Part shown: positions 24,830-38,200 of the stretch, in pieces
How positions within the stretch are numbered: the first letter of the stretch is position 1
Layout of the letters: every line of letters begins with the position of its first letter
From: Combretum micranthum
Lineage: Eukaryota; Streptophyta; Magnoliopsida; Myrtales; Combretaceae
Direction: 5' to 3'
Length of the DNA: 64,000 nucleotides
NCBI GenBank assembly: GCA_024138025.1
Contig: JAMXBD010002805.1
Location: 97,592-161,591 of the forward strand
Translations under genes and position numbers: made by a program
The notes under the pieces: model-generated
Databases searched by the model: none
Told to the model about the DNA's origin: nothing
What the model saw: only the letters and a program-made list of their open reading frames with translations

Positions 24830-26393
24830 CTAATCAGAACAATGGAGAGAAGATGTCCACATAGAAGCAGACAGCAAACGCCTACATTTCCAACCTAAGA
24901 CTAGCTTATTCTTGGCCAATTCCTCCAGTCTGTACCCATCATTGAACAATCCCAGCAACAGCCTCGCTTGACATTGATTTGCAAAACTGATGCTGACCTG
25001 CTTAAAACCCATCTGAACCAACCACTCACCCCACGAACAACCCACCTCCACCTCCTCATCCCGGGTTCGGTATATCCGAGCCAGCGACCCAGCTATACGT
25101 GGTCCCAGAAATACGCGCTCAACCAAGGCTCGAGCCCGGCACTGCAGTGGAAAGCCTGCTTCAAGCGAATCGTACATGGCTGAGTAATGGTGTAAGGAAT
25201 CCATAAACCGGCCCACAAACCCACCATCCCCAATGGGCCCAACCTCTTCCTCCACCAACGTCACCAATCTCGCACTCAAACTCTTGGCTCCAGATAAGAA
25301 AGACGCAATCGAATTGGACACCCGGCAGCTAAATTGGGGCAGATGTAACATGCAGTTGAAGACCAACGTCTCTCCTCGAACCATCTTCAAATTGGAGGGA
25401 CGTAATTTCTCATCGGAATCCAGCCTACACTGATGAAACGAAAAGTGCAAACCAATGGATGCAGCAAAAGCAACCAAACGACGACCTGTCTCTTGAACGG
25501 TCCCGATGGATCTACTACGCCCACCACCACCACCGCTTCTGGAAAGAGCGGTGATCCTGAGATGAGGGACGGCAGGTAAGCCCTCCTTCCTTGAAACAAG
25601 GGCTTGCATCAAGGGTGGCCATTGGATTCCTTCCATGATATCATAGTCCACTATGTGCACCCGCCTGGAATCGATCACAGCCTCTAGGATCGCTTGATTA
25701 GCCGTGAAATGCCCAAATTTGACATACGGTGACATGTCCTGCATGAGCTGGAAAGCGGCAAGGGCGTCCATCTGATTATGGTAATCATCACCGTTTAATC
25801 GAGGGGAGCCGGACCCACCACCACTAGTTGACGCTAATTGCTGCTTACCGTGTCCGTGTGAGCCTTCCAACAGCCCCTGGAGGGCATCGGTAAAATACGC
25901 CGCCAGGCGTTCCATGTTGGAGCCGTTGTTAGTGGACACCAACTCCTTGAGCCGAACCAATATCACCCGAGCCAACTCGTGGCTTTTATCAGCGCCAGTC
26001 AGCGCCTCTGCTGCTGCCATGAGCAGGTGGACAAGCCTCAGACCCTTTTGGTCCTCATCAGCATCATCCTCGTCTTCAGCACCATGATTGATTTCCACCA
26101 TCTCTTCAGCGATGGCTGCGATGTTCGTTGTTTCCGAATGACATGTCGAATAGTAATTAGTATTGTTGGTATGGTTGTGGTATGCCCCGTTGCTTTCATC
26201 AAGCATGGAGTCAATGAGTCCTTGAAAGTCATCCATGCCTCCTGAGAGCGTGAACGCCCCCCAGTCGACAAGGCGACCATTCGCTCCAGCTGCAACCGTA
26301 GTCACCACCATCAGAAGAGGTTGTGGTGGTACTGTAGCCGGAGAAGTCGAGCTCAAGCTTGGGATCAATATCCATGGCCACGGCCATAGCCAT
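24830..26393 (-). CDS. NSP2: NSP2-like GRAS transcription factor with a frame disruption near its 5' end
   Basis: This is a GRAS-family regulator. In the family, NSP2 acts with NSP1 in the nucleus in symbiosis and strigolactone-related gene expression. Numbering from a TTG at 26368, the long frame (512 codons) shows an acidic stretch (97-106), leucine heptad I (109-167), the VHIID motif as [11 protein letters not shown] (237-247), PFYRE/RVER-region blocks such as [19 protein letters not shown] (387-405), and a SAW domain (445-505) ending LLSASMW. The gene appears to be a single exon. No upstream ATG is in frame with it. A second frame starts at ATG 26393 (also 26387 and 26375) and gives 41 codons ending [11 protein letters not shown], the conserved NSP2 N-terminal block. 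One extra T (26270) separates its last codon from VDWGAF of the long frame, where family members read straight through. So the gene carries a net +1 shift or an assembly error. If real, translation could begin at the in-frame ATG at 26311 without the N-terminal block. The GRAS domain itself is intact. Confidence 0.9.
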
Positions 26394-26420
26394 TATTGTG
26401 GGATTAAAACTAGTAATTTA

Positions 26421-26441
26421 GAGAGAGAGAGAGAGAGAGAG
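26421..26441 (-). repeat. (GA/CT)10 microsatellite in the presumed NSP2 5' leader
   Basis: The plus strand reads about ten GA units, which is CT repeats in the sense of the gene, 28-48 nt upstream of ATG 26393. Such tracts are common in plant 5' leaders. Confidence 0.85.
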
Positions 26442-26686
26442 TTATTTTAAGTTTACTATTTGGTACTCAGGTTTTTAGGGGGTATTGATTATTGTTGTTT
26501 AGCGATTAATGAGGTTTTGGTAATGTTGGGTTTAAAAGGGAGTGGAGAGAGAATGGAGATAAAGCATGAGACGAGGGAGGTGGGAGTAGTGATTGGGTTT
26601 AGTGGTTTAATTAAATCAAAGTGGATCAAAATGCGTGCTTGTCTGCTATGTTATTTTTTTTTTTTTTTTTTTGTGATTTCGTGTCT

Positions 26687-26695
26687 TTTTTTATA
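26687..26695 (-). promoter_or_regulatory. Possible TATA box of the NSP2-like gene
   Basis: The minus strand reads TATAAAAAA beginning at 26695, about 300 nt upstream of ATG 26393. A 20-T run follows at 26654-26672 (A run in gene sense). This is only a sequence match, and no other elements were identified. Confidence 0.35.
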
Positions 26696-26699
26696 CAGA

Positions 26700-28907
26700 G
26701 TGACGGGCAGGAGAAAAGTCATTTTTTTAATGTACTCACTAAATTTACCATTTTGCCCTTCTAACCATATTAAATTTTAAATCCTAAGCTTTGGTTACTT
26801 AACCAATGGCCTACGTTAAGGTCTTACGGAATTCCATTTCCAAATAAAATCATGTCTTAGCCTAGCCATAATAAAATAATGGTTTTGATTTTTAACAAAA
26901 ATTTGGTTTACTTATGGGAAAATTTAATAAGATTTGCTGTTTTTTTTTCATTCTTCCTTCTTTATTTTATTTTAACAACATAGTCTAGGTAATCAAACTA
27001 TTAAAATATCTACTACATTTAACTTTAATCCACAATTGAATTGTAAGTGTCCTTTTACTTATTTGGAGACACTCATTAGGAGAAAAACATTGTGGCTCGT
27101 TTACTTCTGTACTACGATTTTTTAATTAATTTTTATTTAAATGATGGTATTTAAAAAAAAAAGAGAATAGTTTCAATATTGAATTTATATTCATAAATTT
27201 GAATAAAGCGAAGTGAATGAGTATAATGCATTTTTAGTTTGCATTATAGTTGAACCTGTGTTGGTCACAGCTAATGCCACCTTTGTTGCTATTCAACCTA
27301 GCAAGTGCGTCTCTTTTTCTTTTTCTTTTTTTTTTTTATTTCTAGTAAAAACTAAATACATATTCAAATGAGCACTAATGGTGGTCCTTCTGTGAATTGA
27401 TGACCTGTTAAAGCCCAACAATGATTAAATGAGAAGATATTTAAATAAAAAAAAAAAAGAGGAAAAGAAGTTCTAGGCAATGACACCTCATATAGTATGT
27501 GTCATATTTTATTTAACGGGTTACAGTAGTTTGGTGGGTCGATTCCATGGATCTCCTTTGCGCTTGGCTGGATTTGTGTACTAACTTACGTTCTAGCAAG
27601 AGATGAAAGGTTAATGCTTGTACGTAGAGTCCAAATAACTGATGAGCGATGACCCATTTTGTTGGAAAGGAGAGAGGAGAGCGAATAGCTGATGATTTGC
27701 GTAGAAACCATCAAAGTGAAAGGTCAGTCCAGGAGAAAAGGTCTTTAATTTGGACCAAGTTCTAACCTTACCTCTCTTAAATGGCCCTTTGGAATCGGCT
27801 CTGCCGCCGTTCTCCCTAATTTAATCATTTTTACTGTGTCAACTCATAAGCCTAGCTGTTTTAACGTTTTATCATCGCCTTTTATCCAATTTCTTCTAGT
27901 GGAGTTTATAAGGTCCACTTCACTTATATACCTTAGACTTAAAGTGCCTTGTTTAATTGTGTGCAATTGGAACTTTTTTCTGGAAGCATTACGGATTTTT
28001 TTTCCCTATGAAGTACTAGGACGCTCTTGTGATTTGTTATGGGAAATTTTATAAGTTTGATCATTGGAATTAATTTGATAACTCTAACCTTCTTTTGACG
28101 ACTACAACTAGAATACAGGGTTGTAATCCACTAAAATACTACGAATCTTTGTTGTCTGTTTTGTTTATTTATTTTATTTTTGGGGTTCTACTAAAATTTC
28201 TCTTAAAAGGGGGAAGTACCAAGCAAACATGTTAATGAAAAATTTTTGTGTCGCAGATTTTTCTTTGATGATGGGAACAATACTGATGTTGGACTGATCT
28301 TCTAACAGAGCTAATCTAGAGACTCATGCGGCAGTTGAATCGTCCATACCTATGGGCAAGAATCAATATTTCTCATGAAAAATACTTCTGAACTTGAGTT
28401 GTTTTAACGTAATGAGATCCTAAAATCGTTTGAACAAAGTCGAGCACTTTTTTAAACAGTGGCCATGTGTTGCTATCAGTGCTTTTGTCATGTATGCTGG
28501 CGCCACCAACCCGGCCTGAATTGTTCATTAGTCGCTTCCTCCTGAGTTCGCTGTCTCTCGCTTTCCAATGACACAAGAATGTTTACAGGGGCTTCATTAC
28601 ATGAATGGGATCCACCACGAGGCATCTTCGACAAGTCAAATCCTGCAATTTCCATGGAAAAGGTATGACGTTATTGCATGTGTAACCGAGAAGAGTTACA
28701 AATCTTGGCACCCATGTCTCTAGAAATGGAGCTCTTCCAATGGAGAAAGGATAAAAGAGCTATTGAATATAAGGGGAAAAACAAAGTTGCAACAGCCACT
28801 ATACCTGTAAATAATTTATAGTCACTATTTTCATATCGCCAGTGGAATTTAACGAATTAAATTCATATACCATTATAAATGCAACATTCAATAATTGAAT
28901 ATATGTC
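26700..28907. other. Intergenic region, no gene recognised
   Basis: AT-rich DNA with several poly-A/T runs. The open frames at 27836-28054 (plus) and 28373-28576 (minus, 67 codons) have no recognisable motif. The latter lies in a relatively GC-balanced patch and could be an exon fragment, but nothing supports this. Confidence 0.5.
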
Positions 28908-31128
28908 TTTTTTTTTCTTTTTGATTGGAAGGGGGCCGAAAAAGCCCAAAATTATATCGCACATAGTCTAGGGAAAGCTACATTAGCACTATCCTCCTAG
29001 AAAGGTAAATAAACTTGTAAGCATAAGTTATGTATACTGAATACCCAGAGGTTGTAAACAAGTCTGATTTGCCATCCATCCGCAGCTTCATTTCCTTCTC
29101 TATGAATATGACAAACACAAACTTACCAAGGCTTATCCAGGAGTTGCATAATTTAGGAAAGTAAGTGCAAGTGAGAATTTATCGTCATCTTTCTGCTATT
29201 TATCTAGTCTATCACCTCTATTGTCCATCTCCAAAATCACATATCTATGCCTAATATTCCATGCCTGCTGCAACCTCAGTAGCAGCCCCCATAATTCGCA
29301 TCAAAAAACAGAACAGGATACTAAACTGGTGTAAATCCACCTATCCATTCACCATTATAATCACAAATCATACCACCGGTAGTAGCCACATTAGAACCAC
29401 CTTTAAAGCCCCATCAGTGTTCACTTTAACCTAACCATAAGAGGGTTGTGACCATCCAATTAAAATTTCAGTCTTTCTGACAATGCCAAAATTTTTCATC
29501 TTGAGAGTATTATTTGCAAAATGGAATTCCCTTGCCTTAGCCATTATATAATCAACCAAATGAAATTCATTGATTTCTTCTCCTGCCATAACCTCCCGAT
29601 TCCTGCTATTCCAAACCAACCAACAAGTTATAGCAAACATAACAAACCATTTCACTCTGAACTTTTCCTCAGTATTGCATAAATTACTTGTAAACCATTC
29701 TTGAAATGGTATTGAGTAAAAAACTTCAACATCCTTAGGCTGAACCAATTTGCTCCAAATAAAAAAAGCTCATGAGCATTACCCTAAGAAGATGATTAAT
29801 TGATTCAAACAGAGAACCAAAAATCTTACATGCAACATTCATAGACATATGTCTTACTGTTCACTCCACATTAGTTAATAAAGCATCACGAAGTACTAGC
29901 CAAATGAAAGAGCGAATTTTCTTTTAGTCGTCCCATTTCCAAGCTATGCTCCATTTATTGTCTACATTATCCCATTTTTCCTTATTTAGGATTGCATAAG
30001 TAGATGAAATCGAAAACTTACCAGTGGGTGTTGCACTCCAGAAGATTTCATCATCCTCACAAAATGCAGAAGGTGGTGGAATAATAGTAATACAATGCAG
30101 AACCTCTAAAGGGAGAAAATGTTGGAAAGCACCATCCAAGACCACTTTATTCAAAAGATCATCTCGAACATCCATTATAGTAACATCTCTCAAAGGACAA
30201 TTTAAAGAGGTCCAAGTGTCCATCCAAAATCTAACCTTTCTTCCATTACAAAGAACCCATTTTAAGACTCCCATTACATTGGCCTAACTTTTACAAGAGT
30301 CCTCCATAAATGAGAGCTAGGATATGGATTAAGAGATGATGGAATTTGACTTGAAACTAAGTTGTATTTAGTGCACGTCACTTTCATCCATAGAGCATTT
30401 TAATTAGTGAGAATTGCCTATCCAAGTTTCATAAGAAAAGCAACATTCATGTCATGCGTGATTTTCTAATGCCTAAACCTCCCATACCCTTAGATTGGTT
30501 TCCCAGGCAACCAAGTTCGGTCTTCTATTGTTCATCATAGTTCCCCATAGAAATCTCCTACAAATTTTGTCAATACTGTTGCATATTCACTTAGGAATAG
30601 CAGTTGTTTATATTATGTAGTAGGGACTGGTTAATAATGCCAATTTGCATAAATTAGTATGATCAGCTAAAGAGATCTTGTGAAGATTCCAATTCTGAGC
30701 TTTATCACTAACTTTCTCAAGAATTTTATTATAAGTTCCTTTGGTCACCGTCTTATGAATAAGTGGGACACCAAGGTACTTGCTCAAGTCATTTATCATA
30801 GCAAAACCCAATATAGTACTAATGATAGTGGCTAAATGAGTATCAACATTAGGGGAGAAAAAAATAAGTGAATTCTCTTTATTAATGTTGTGTCCAGAAT
30901 AGTCACAAAAATCATTTAGAATAAGAGCAAGAGTATCTACCTGTCTTTCTAAGGCTTCACCAAAAAGATTAAATCGTCTGCAAAGAAAAGATGTGACACA
31001 TATACTTCATGATTACCAAAACTAAGGGCAATCCAAGAGCGATTCTTAATTGCTAAAGTGATCCCTGAAATAACCGTCATGCATAGAACAAATAAATAAG
31101 GAGGCACATGATCACTTTGTCAAATTCC
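28908..31128 (-). pseudogene. Decayed LINE (L1-type) 3' half: reverse transcriptase, zinc-binding region, RNase H
   Basis: The minus strand, read from 31128 down, gives the end of the RT palm. There is a degenerate relative of the GIRQGDPLSP block, then PYLFVLC and HLFFADD (catalytic FADD near 30972-30983). The thumb follows with DLSKYLGVPLIH (30785-30750), then the zinc-RVT region with VLCNGRKVRFWMDTW (30260-30215). Last is an RNase H domain whose VNTDGAL and HIHREGNEAAD motifs can be read (about 29430-29090). Stops and frameshifts are frequent. The 3' end is an A-rich tail (plus-strand T run near 28908-28920). The RT is cut at 31128 by LTR I, and the 5' half and endonuclease are absent from the window. 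Confidence 0.85.
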
Positions 31129-34100
31129 TGTCACACCCTGAGGGTACCTTTGTAGTAGTATACATGCCACTCATATATATTATTACCAGTTTACCATCAG
31201 AGAGGGACATAATTTCAAACAAATAGGGTCTTTTAGTTGTATTGATAATAAATGACAAATACATATAAGCCATTGTGAGAATTATTTCTACAATTAAACA
31301 CCCAACAACAATTACTCAAACAAGTTTACTTAAGCAACCATATGGAATGCACAAGCACGTGAGCAAATAATACATATGATTTTCGAGAATCACATATTTA
31401 AATGGATTTACCCCTCTATTTAGGGTTAGGTTTTCCATATCAAATAGACCAATTTTTATAAATATAATTTTCTTTATAGTATTATTAGAGCCATTACCCA
31501 GCTGTAAAACATATTTTTATTCGGGTGTTTTATTCATCGTAATTTAATCCAGACGATCCCTCACCGTTTTATAGACCTTACGGGCTCTATGAACCTCCTT
31601 ACTATGCCTTTGTCTCATCAAGGGCATAGTAATAAATGTAATGAACTCACCAATGATATACGTGAATTAATTTATTTAAATACTCATGGCATGATTAAGT
31701 ATTTTACAAGCGATCGTAGAATTTCAGACAATCATTCCGACATTAGATCAAACATTTATTATGAACAATTCCTGCCTCGATATACTTAAACATAATTTCA
31801 CCTATATATGTAAAGCACATGCATCTTTCTAATACATCTTTTCCTAATTCTAATGCCACTAATTTTACGAGCAAAGACATAAGTGTAAAATGTAGGAAAT
31901 AAACTCATTCAGCCATTTGCGCTAAAACTTATAGTCAAAGTAATCCTCAGGATACGGAAATTTGGTCCCCACGACACCTATACAAGAGAAATATCCAAAA
32001 TGATTATTTCTTGGAAGTTCTACTTAATCTTGCTAATTCTATTTCAATAAGCTTGTCAAAAAATCGTGTAGATAGAAATTTCAACTTAAAATGGCCATAA
32101 CTTGCTCATTTTAACTCGAAATTTCGCATATTATATACCGTTTTCTACCTGAGTAGATCTATCCATTTCTATGGTTAGTTTTGTCAAAAAGTCTTTTAAG
32201 TCACGAAAAAGGTTGGTACATAATCTCCACGAAAATCTCAGCCCTTAAAACACAATTTTCCAAACTTTCTTTTATCCAAAAATCCTTTAGCAAAAATATA
32301 GATATTTATATAATTGAAAAATCTTTCGAATACATATATATAGGATCATATTGTATTCAAAATTTAATCGTGTTGTCTCAACAATTATTTTTCGTAAAAT
32401 TATTTATCTTATGGTATTGAAAACTTGAATCTTAATAATTTCATTTCTAAGTGTTTTTGAAAGAATTTTATAAACTCTTGGGTTATTATAAATGAGTATA
32501 TTCTTACTTCGTTTTCCAATTCTTTTATAAATAAATAAATCTTAACTTGGATCTTCTACAAATTTTTACTTCTAGTGAAAAATAAAGTTTCCAAAAATTT
32601 GTTATTAAGTTGTTGATAACTATAAATATTTGAGTTGATATATATTTCTTTTTTAAAAAATGGTTTTGATAAATAAGTCTTTTCTCATATTGTTATTTCC
32701 TAACTTCTTTAAAAAAAAATAAATTTATATTTCTAAAACTTAGTCTTTTAAGTTTTTACTATTTTACTGGAAGCGAAATCATGTTATACATTTTTCTTAA
32801 GTTGTTGATATATATCTATTGTTTTTGGAACTTATCATGTTTATATTCTTTTATTTATTTGAAAATGGGTTTAATTAATTTTAAGCTTGACAACCTTTAT
32901 TTTTTCTAAGTGGGTTGATTTTATCTTAACTTGAAAATTAGTCTTGTTCTTGGTTTTTATTATGGAGTTGGTAAAATCCTACAAGTAAGCCTTTTATGAA
33001 AATTTGTTATCGAGAATTATTTATGTTGAGATTTGATAAACTTTATATAGCTTATTATAAAAAGGAAATGTTATTTTGTTGAATAATTTCTTTGATAAAA
33101 TCATCTTTATTATTATTTAAGAAAAATCTTGGTGAGTTAGAAAGAAGTTAAAAAACTTATTTTATCATGATAACAAAAATTTTGCTTTAGTGACAATGAT
33201 GTATATAGTAAAGAGTATGTTTCATTTTTCCTTTATTAAATAAAACACTACTTTAAATTTGTTGAGACAATATCATTACGATGATGCAGTATATGAGCAT
33301 GCAGTATGAAAAGATGAAAATATAGAAAGATATAAGAAGCAAGATAAATAAGATCAAGTATTGGAATCTTTAGTTATCAAGGTATCCCGATCAAGTATTA
33401 GGAGCCTTAGCTTCATTAAGGCAACTTGGGACTAAGAATAGACTAATCCCAAAAAGAAAAAGAAAAGAAAGAATATAAGAAAAACAATAATAAGTAATAG
33501 TAATAATAAGCTTATTAAAGAGTTAGTGAGCATTTAGGCTTGTAGAATATAATAGATAATAATAGATATACAAAGTTAAGTTAGGAGCATAAAATATTAA
33601 CAACATAATATCACAATAACAAAATAATAAATCAGAATTCTTGGCATGTGCAAGAACAAACATGAATATGTTGTGCTTCCATAACTTACATGACTCTTAG
33701 GAAACAATATATAGTTATGCTAAGTACACGACATGGAAATAAATGGTAGAAAGATTTACCTAAAAGTGTTTTTGTTGAAAGGAGAGGATGAAGAGAGTAT
33801 TATGTGGTAGTGATATATGGTGATAGTTTGTGTATAGAGAAGGATTTGTGAGGAATTGGTTAAAGAGAGTTTTGGTAGAGAGGATTTGTTGAGATATTTT
33901 TGAGAGAGTTTTATTATGTAAAATGAAGGTATGAAAGAAGTGGAGGGAATGGGGGTACTTATAGTTGAAGATAAAAGGAAATGTGTGTAATAAAATAAAT
34001 TGGAAAAGAAAAAAATAATAGAGATGAAGAGAGAGGGAGTAGCCCGATTTGTTTAGGAATGGGGGAGAGAAAATGATTTATTTCTATTTTGTAAAGAAAA

Positions 34101-34632
34101 GTAAGTAATATATAAGAATATGATGTGATTAGAGATGCATGTGGAAAGTAAAAAGTAAGAAAATAGGTATATAGGTATAAGAAAAAGTAGAGATAGATGA
34201 ATAGTAAGATAGGATAATGAATATAAACAAGACTAATAATATACTAGTAGTAGAAAAAAATACGCTATAAATGCGATATCTATAATTTTTAGTAGCCGAA
34301 AATTACGAAATTGATATTTTTGGATTCTTATATTATTACAAATTTAACGATGTTAACGAAATATTTTACTGTCTGGTGTACTGGGGCACTGTTTCAAAAC
34401 CCTCCCGTTGATCTGAAATACACTAGAATTGTGAATCGATATTTTTAATCTTTCTTATATTATTATGAACTAATAATAAACCACTTTCTCAATTGCGTTT
34501 GTTTAGAGCTGAGAACAACAGGATTGTCGGATCTAAATTCTAGGTTTTGATATGAATTTTGTTGATTTTAGGGTTTCATTGACTTCCGATTCTAGGATTG
34601 AGTTAACCGGTATAAAAATCTAGGGTTTTACA
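31129..34632 (-). mobile_element. LTR I (solo, two-copy subfamily)
   Basis: On the minus strand it starts TGTAAAACCCTAG at 34632 and ends GGTACCCTCAGGGTGTGACA at 31129. Flanking 5-mers (ATTCC left, CCATA right, plus strand) do not match. The left neighbour is LINE RT and the right neighbour is a Tekay-type LTR scrap, so this is not a simple solo LTR. Inter-element recombination or a flanking deletion is likely. It has a donor-like AG|GTAA at 33759 with a degraded TATA near 33963, two CAAGTATTGGA-type segments (33355-33425), and a fourth kind of U5 cassette (31490-31630). Confidence 0.75.
33756..33964 (-). promoter_or_regulatory. LTR I degraded core promoter and leader donor-like site
   Basis: The minus strand reads TATAAGTACCC near 33963. 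ACTTTTAG|GTAAATC follows, with the donor G at 33759. Confidence 0.35.
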
Positions 34633-35065
34633 CCATAAGTATTAATAATTTCAAAGCGATACCATAAGTGACGTTCTTCATTGCCACTTAGTTCCCATGA
34701 AACCAACGGAACAAAGAAACCTTAAAAAAACTAACATTTTAAAAAACCAAGTATTAAACAAAGAATCGAAATACTAATACTTCGCAGCTTTCACCCTTTT
34801 AAATATGAAATGATGCAATTTGTGTAATGTATGATTATTTTAATTATAAAATCAATAATTTTTAGTCAAGCTTATGTACATATACATTACACACACAACA
34901 ATAACATGCTTTTCTCAAATCATCAGACAATCTATATTATCACGATTATATCTCGGTTTATCAACCAAATAAAGAGTTCACAACCACACTCAATAGCTTT
35001 CCACAACAGCATATTATTATCTTTGCATACATATGCAACTAGTTACAAACACTAACATTAATAGA
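34633..35065 (-). mobile_element. Fragment of a Tekay-type LTR
   Basis: Read on the minus strand, this aligns by eye with 46060-46450 of the 5' LTR of the complete element: GTGTGTAATGTAT, TTAATACTTGG, GTTAGTT...CTAAGG and TTTCNTTGGTTNYAYGGGAA. It is interrupted by LTR I at one side and LTR B at the other. It is diverged, with many substitutions. Confidence 0.6.
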
Positions 35066-35255
35066 TGTAAACCCTTTGAAATTTTCATAATTTTAGAAAA
35101 TAATCGTGGAGTCAGAAACTAAAAACCGAACTGCGAAAATCAACCCAAGTTAAAACCAAATTCTAAATTAGGTCAAACATGAGAATCTTAACCTTAAGAA
35201 AAAGAGAACCCTTAAATAAAAATAGAAAATCCAAACAACCGATTGATTCAACATC
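35066..35255 (+). mobile_element. LTR B, first 190 bp
   Basis: Starts TGTAAACCCTTTGAAATTTTC. It is followed at 35256 by a second, very similar LTR start (TACAAACCCTTGAAAATTTT). The interrupted copy resumes at 39573. The last five bases, ACATC (35251-35255), are the left target duplication of LTR A. Confidence 0.75.
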
Positions 35256-38200
35256 TACAAACCCTTGAAAATTTTCATAATTCTTAAAATAATCCTAGAA
35301 GTCTAATACCAAAATCGAAACCCCGAAAATTCGACCCAAGTTAAAACCACAATCCAAATAAGGTCAGACACGAGAATTCTTAATCTTGAGATAAAGAGAA
35401 CCCTTAAAACCAAAAAATAGAAAATCCAACTATCGATTAATTGACATCCGTACACCAATCAAATCATCTAGTCGATTTCTAACACACAAATCAAGACGAC
35501 ATATCCAAATAACACTCAATAACGAAATACTAATGCCTTAAATCCTTCGGTGAATTTAGAATCAAAAGTTTCAATTTTCACCAAAAGTCAAACTGAGTCA
35601 AACTCATAACCCTAGACTCGGTTAAACAATCCCGAGAACTGAAAACTATTAAATATCATAAATAAAATAAATAAACCTTAAACGTCGAACTAAAAATACA
35701 AACAGACAAAACCTAAATTTTATGATCTTACAAATAACTCAACAAAAATCGAAAGTCAAATTGGAACCCTAAAAGTCAACAAAGCTTACAACAAACCCAG
35801 TGTTTAAGACTGCAATCCCGCACTCTTAAACCTAAACAACGAAATGGAAATAATTGTTGATATATTATCGTAATAATATAGGGAAGTTTAAAATATCATA
35901 TTCGCGAAATTCTAGTGTCCTTCGAATCCGAACGGATCAGTTTTTGAAAACCGTGCCCTAATACACCGATGCCAAAAATATTCCAGTTATACCAATAGAC
36001 TCATAAAAAGTATAATGGAATCCAAAAAAATCGGTTTTAGAATTTTCGGTAGCTAAAATGTTACAGATATCGCATTTATATTGTATTTTTTATTACTACC
36101 GGTATTTAATTGTCTAGTTACTATTCATAGTATTTTTCTACTATTCATTACTATTCCTCTATATCTCTTTTCTACTACTTATTCTTACATCTACATCCTA
36201 TTTCTATAATTTTCTTTTCCCATAAAAATTCTACACTACATATACTAAACTTCTTTACACTTTTCTTCTAAAATTAATTTTTAAACAATTTCTCTCCCTC
36301 CTCTCTGTTGCGTCCACACTCCTCCCTCTCTTCACGTTCAATTATTTTCTTTTTCAAATAATTTAATTACATCAAAATTTTCACTCCAAAATTCTATAAT
36401 ACCCCATTCCTCCTTATTCATTCACACAAACCATTTCACTACCAAAACTCTCCCAAAATCTCTCCACAACTCCCTCACTCCAAAATTCTCTTTGCCAAAA
36501 CTCTCTTAAGCCAATTCTTCACAAAAATCCTCCTCATACACATACTATCTACCACATCACTACCCACAAAATAACCAATTCATCTACCATCTTCATACCA
36601 CATAAACACTTTAGGTAAACTTCTTCCAATCATTTATTTACCCATGTCATGTAACTTAACATGACTATGGTGTTATTTTGAAACTCAATGAGTAGTAAAG
36701 CAACAACATGTTCATGTTTGTTGTTGTACATGAAATTTAACTTTTATTATGTTGTTATGTTCATATATATGTTGATTTTATTGTTGTTATTATGCTAATT
36801 TCTTATTCATATTTAACTAAATATATTTATGTATTTATATATAATCTTTAGAGCATATAAGCTCACTTGTTATTTATTTAATTTCATACTTTGTAATTTA
36901 TTTATTTCATGCTCTTTTAAGACTAGTCTTTCTAGTCTTAGACTTGTCCATATCAAGTCAAAACAACCTTTTCTTTTTTTTTTTATTATTTTTAGGACTA
37001 GTCTATTCTTAGTCCCAAGATGCCTTGATGAAGCTAAGACTCCTAATACTTGACCGGGATACCTTGATGAAGCTAAGGTTTCCAATACTTGATATTTTTA
37101 TTATCTTGCTTATTATTACTTATTTCTAGTATTTTCTCATATTCTTATTATTTTACATGCTCATAATACTTGCATCTGTATAATGACATTGTCTCAACTA
37201 AATTTAAAAGTAGAATTTTCCTTTAATAAAAAACTTGAAATTAAAATTTTCTATTATGTGGCTTGTTATTAAATAATGGAGTTATTATCAACAATATAGA
37301 ATGGAGTAATAAAGTTTCTTAAATAACAAAGATAGCTTTACCAAAGAAATATAAGAAATAAATACTTTCTTTTTATATTATGGTAACCTAAGTTTTAGTA
37401 AAATAATTTGTTAGTATTCAAAGTTTTCACAAAAAGCTTAAGATTAAACTCTTTTTTAACTCCATAACAAAACCAAAAAGCAAACTAGTTTCCAAAGTTA
37501 AGATAAAATCAACCCATAAAGTTATAAACCCACTTAGGAAAATAATGATTTTCAAAGAATATAAATATGATAAGATAAAAAAACAAAGGATTTTATCAAT
37601 AAAGAGGATTCTTTTCAAATAAAATATGTAGAGGGAATAAAAAACCAAGTTTTAGAAAAGAAAAACTTATATTGTAAATAAGAAATATAAAAAGAAAAGA
37701 CCAATTCTCTAAAACCATTCTAAATACAAATTTATAAATAGGTTTTCAACAACTTAATACTCTTTCGATAACTTTAATCTTTTATCACTAGAGTAGAAAT
37801 TATAAAAACCAAAGTTAAAGGAAAAATTCACTTATTTTGGAAAAGAAATGAGGAAAATAAAATAAAAATATACTCATTTATAATAACCTAGGAAAATATA
37901 AAGTTTCTTCAAAATACTTGAAAATGAAATTTGTCAAGTTTTAACACTTCAAAATGAATTATTTTATGAAATAAATTGTTGAGACACTACCATTAGAATT
38001 TTTACATATAAAGTGAGCTTATCTATATACTAAATGGATTTATCAATCATATATATATATATATATGTATATTTATTTATCAAAGGATTTTTGAATGAAG
38101 TATAGTTAAGAAAATTGTTTCGCAAAATCTAGAAAAATTCGTTTTGAATCTATACCCTATGGTTTTGGAACCCAAATGACCTTATATGACAAAGATAACC

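Noticed and set aside
28373..28576. Possible exon encoding 67 residues
   Set aside because: No recognisable domain, no supporting splice context or neighbour; left unannotated.
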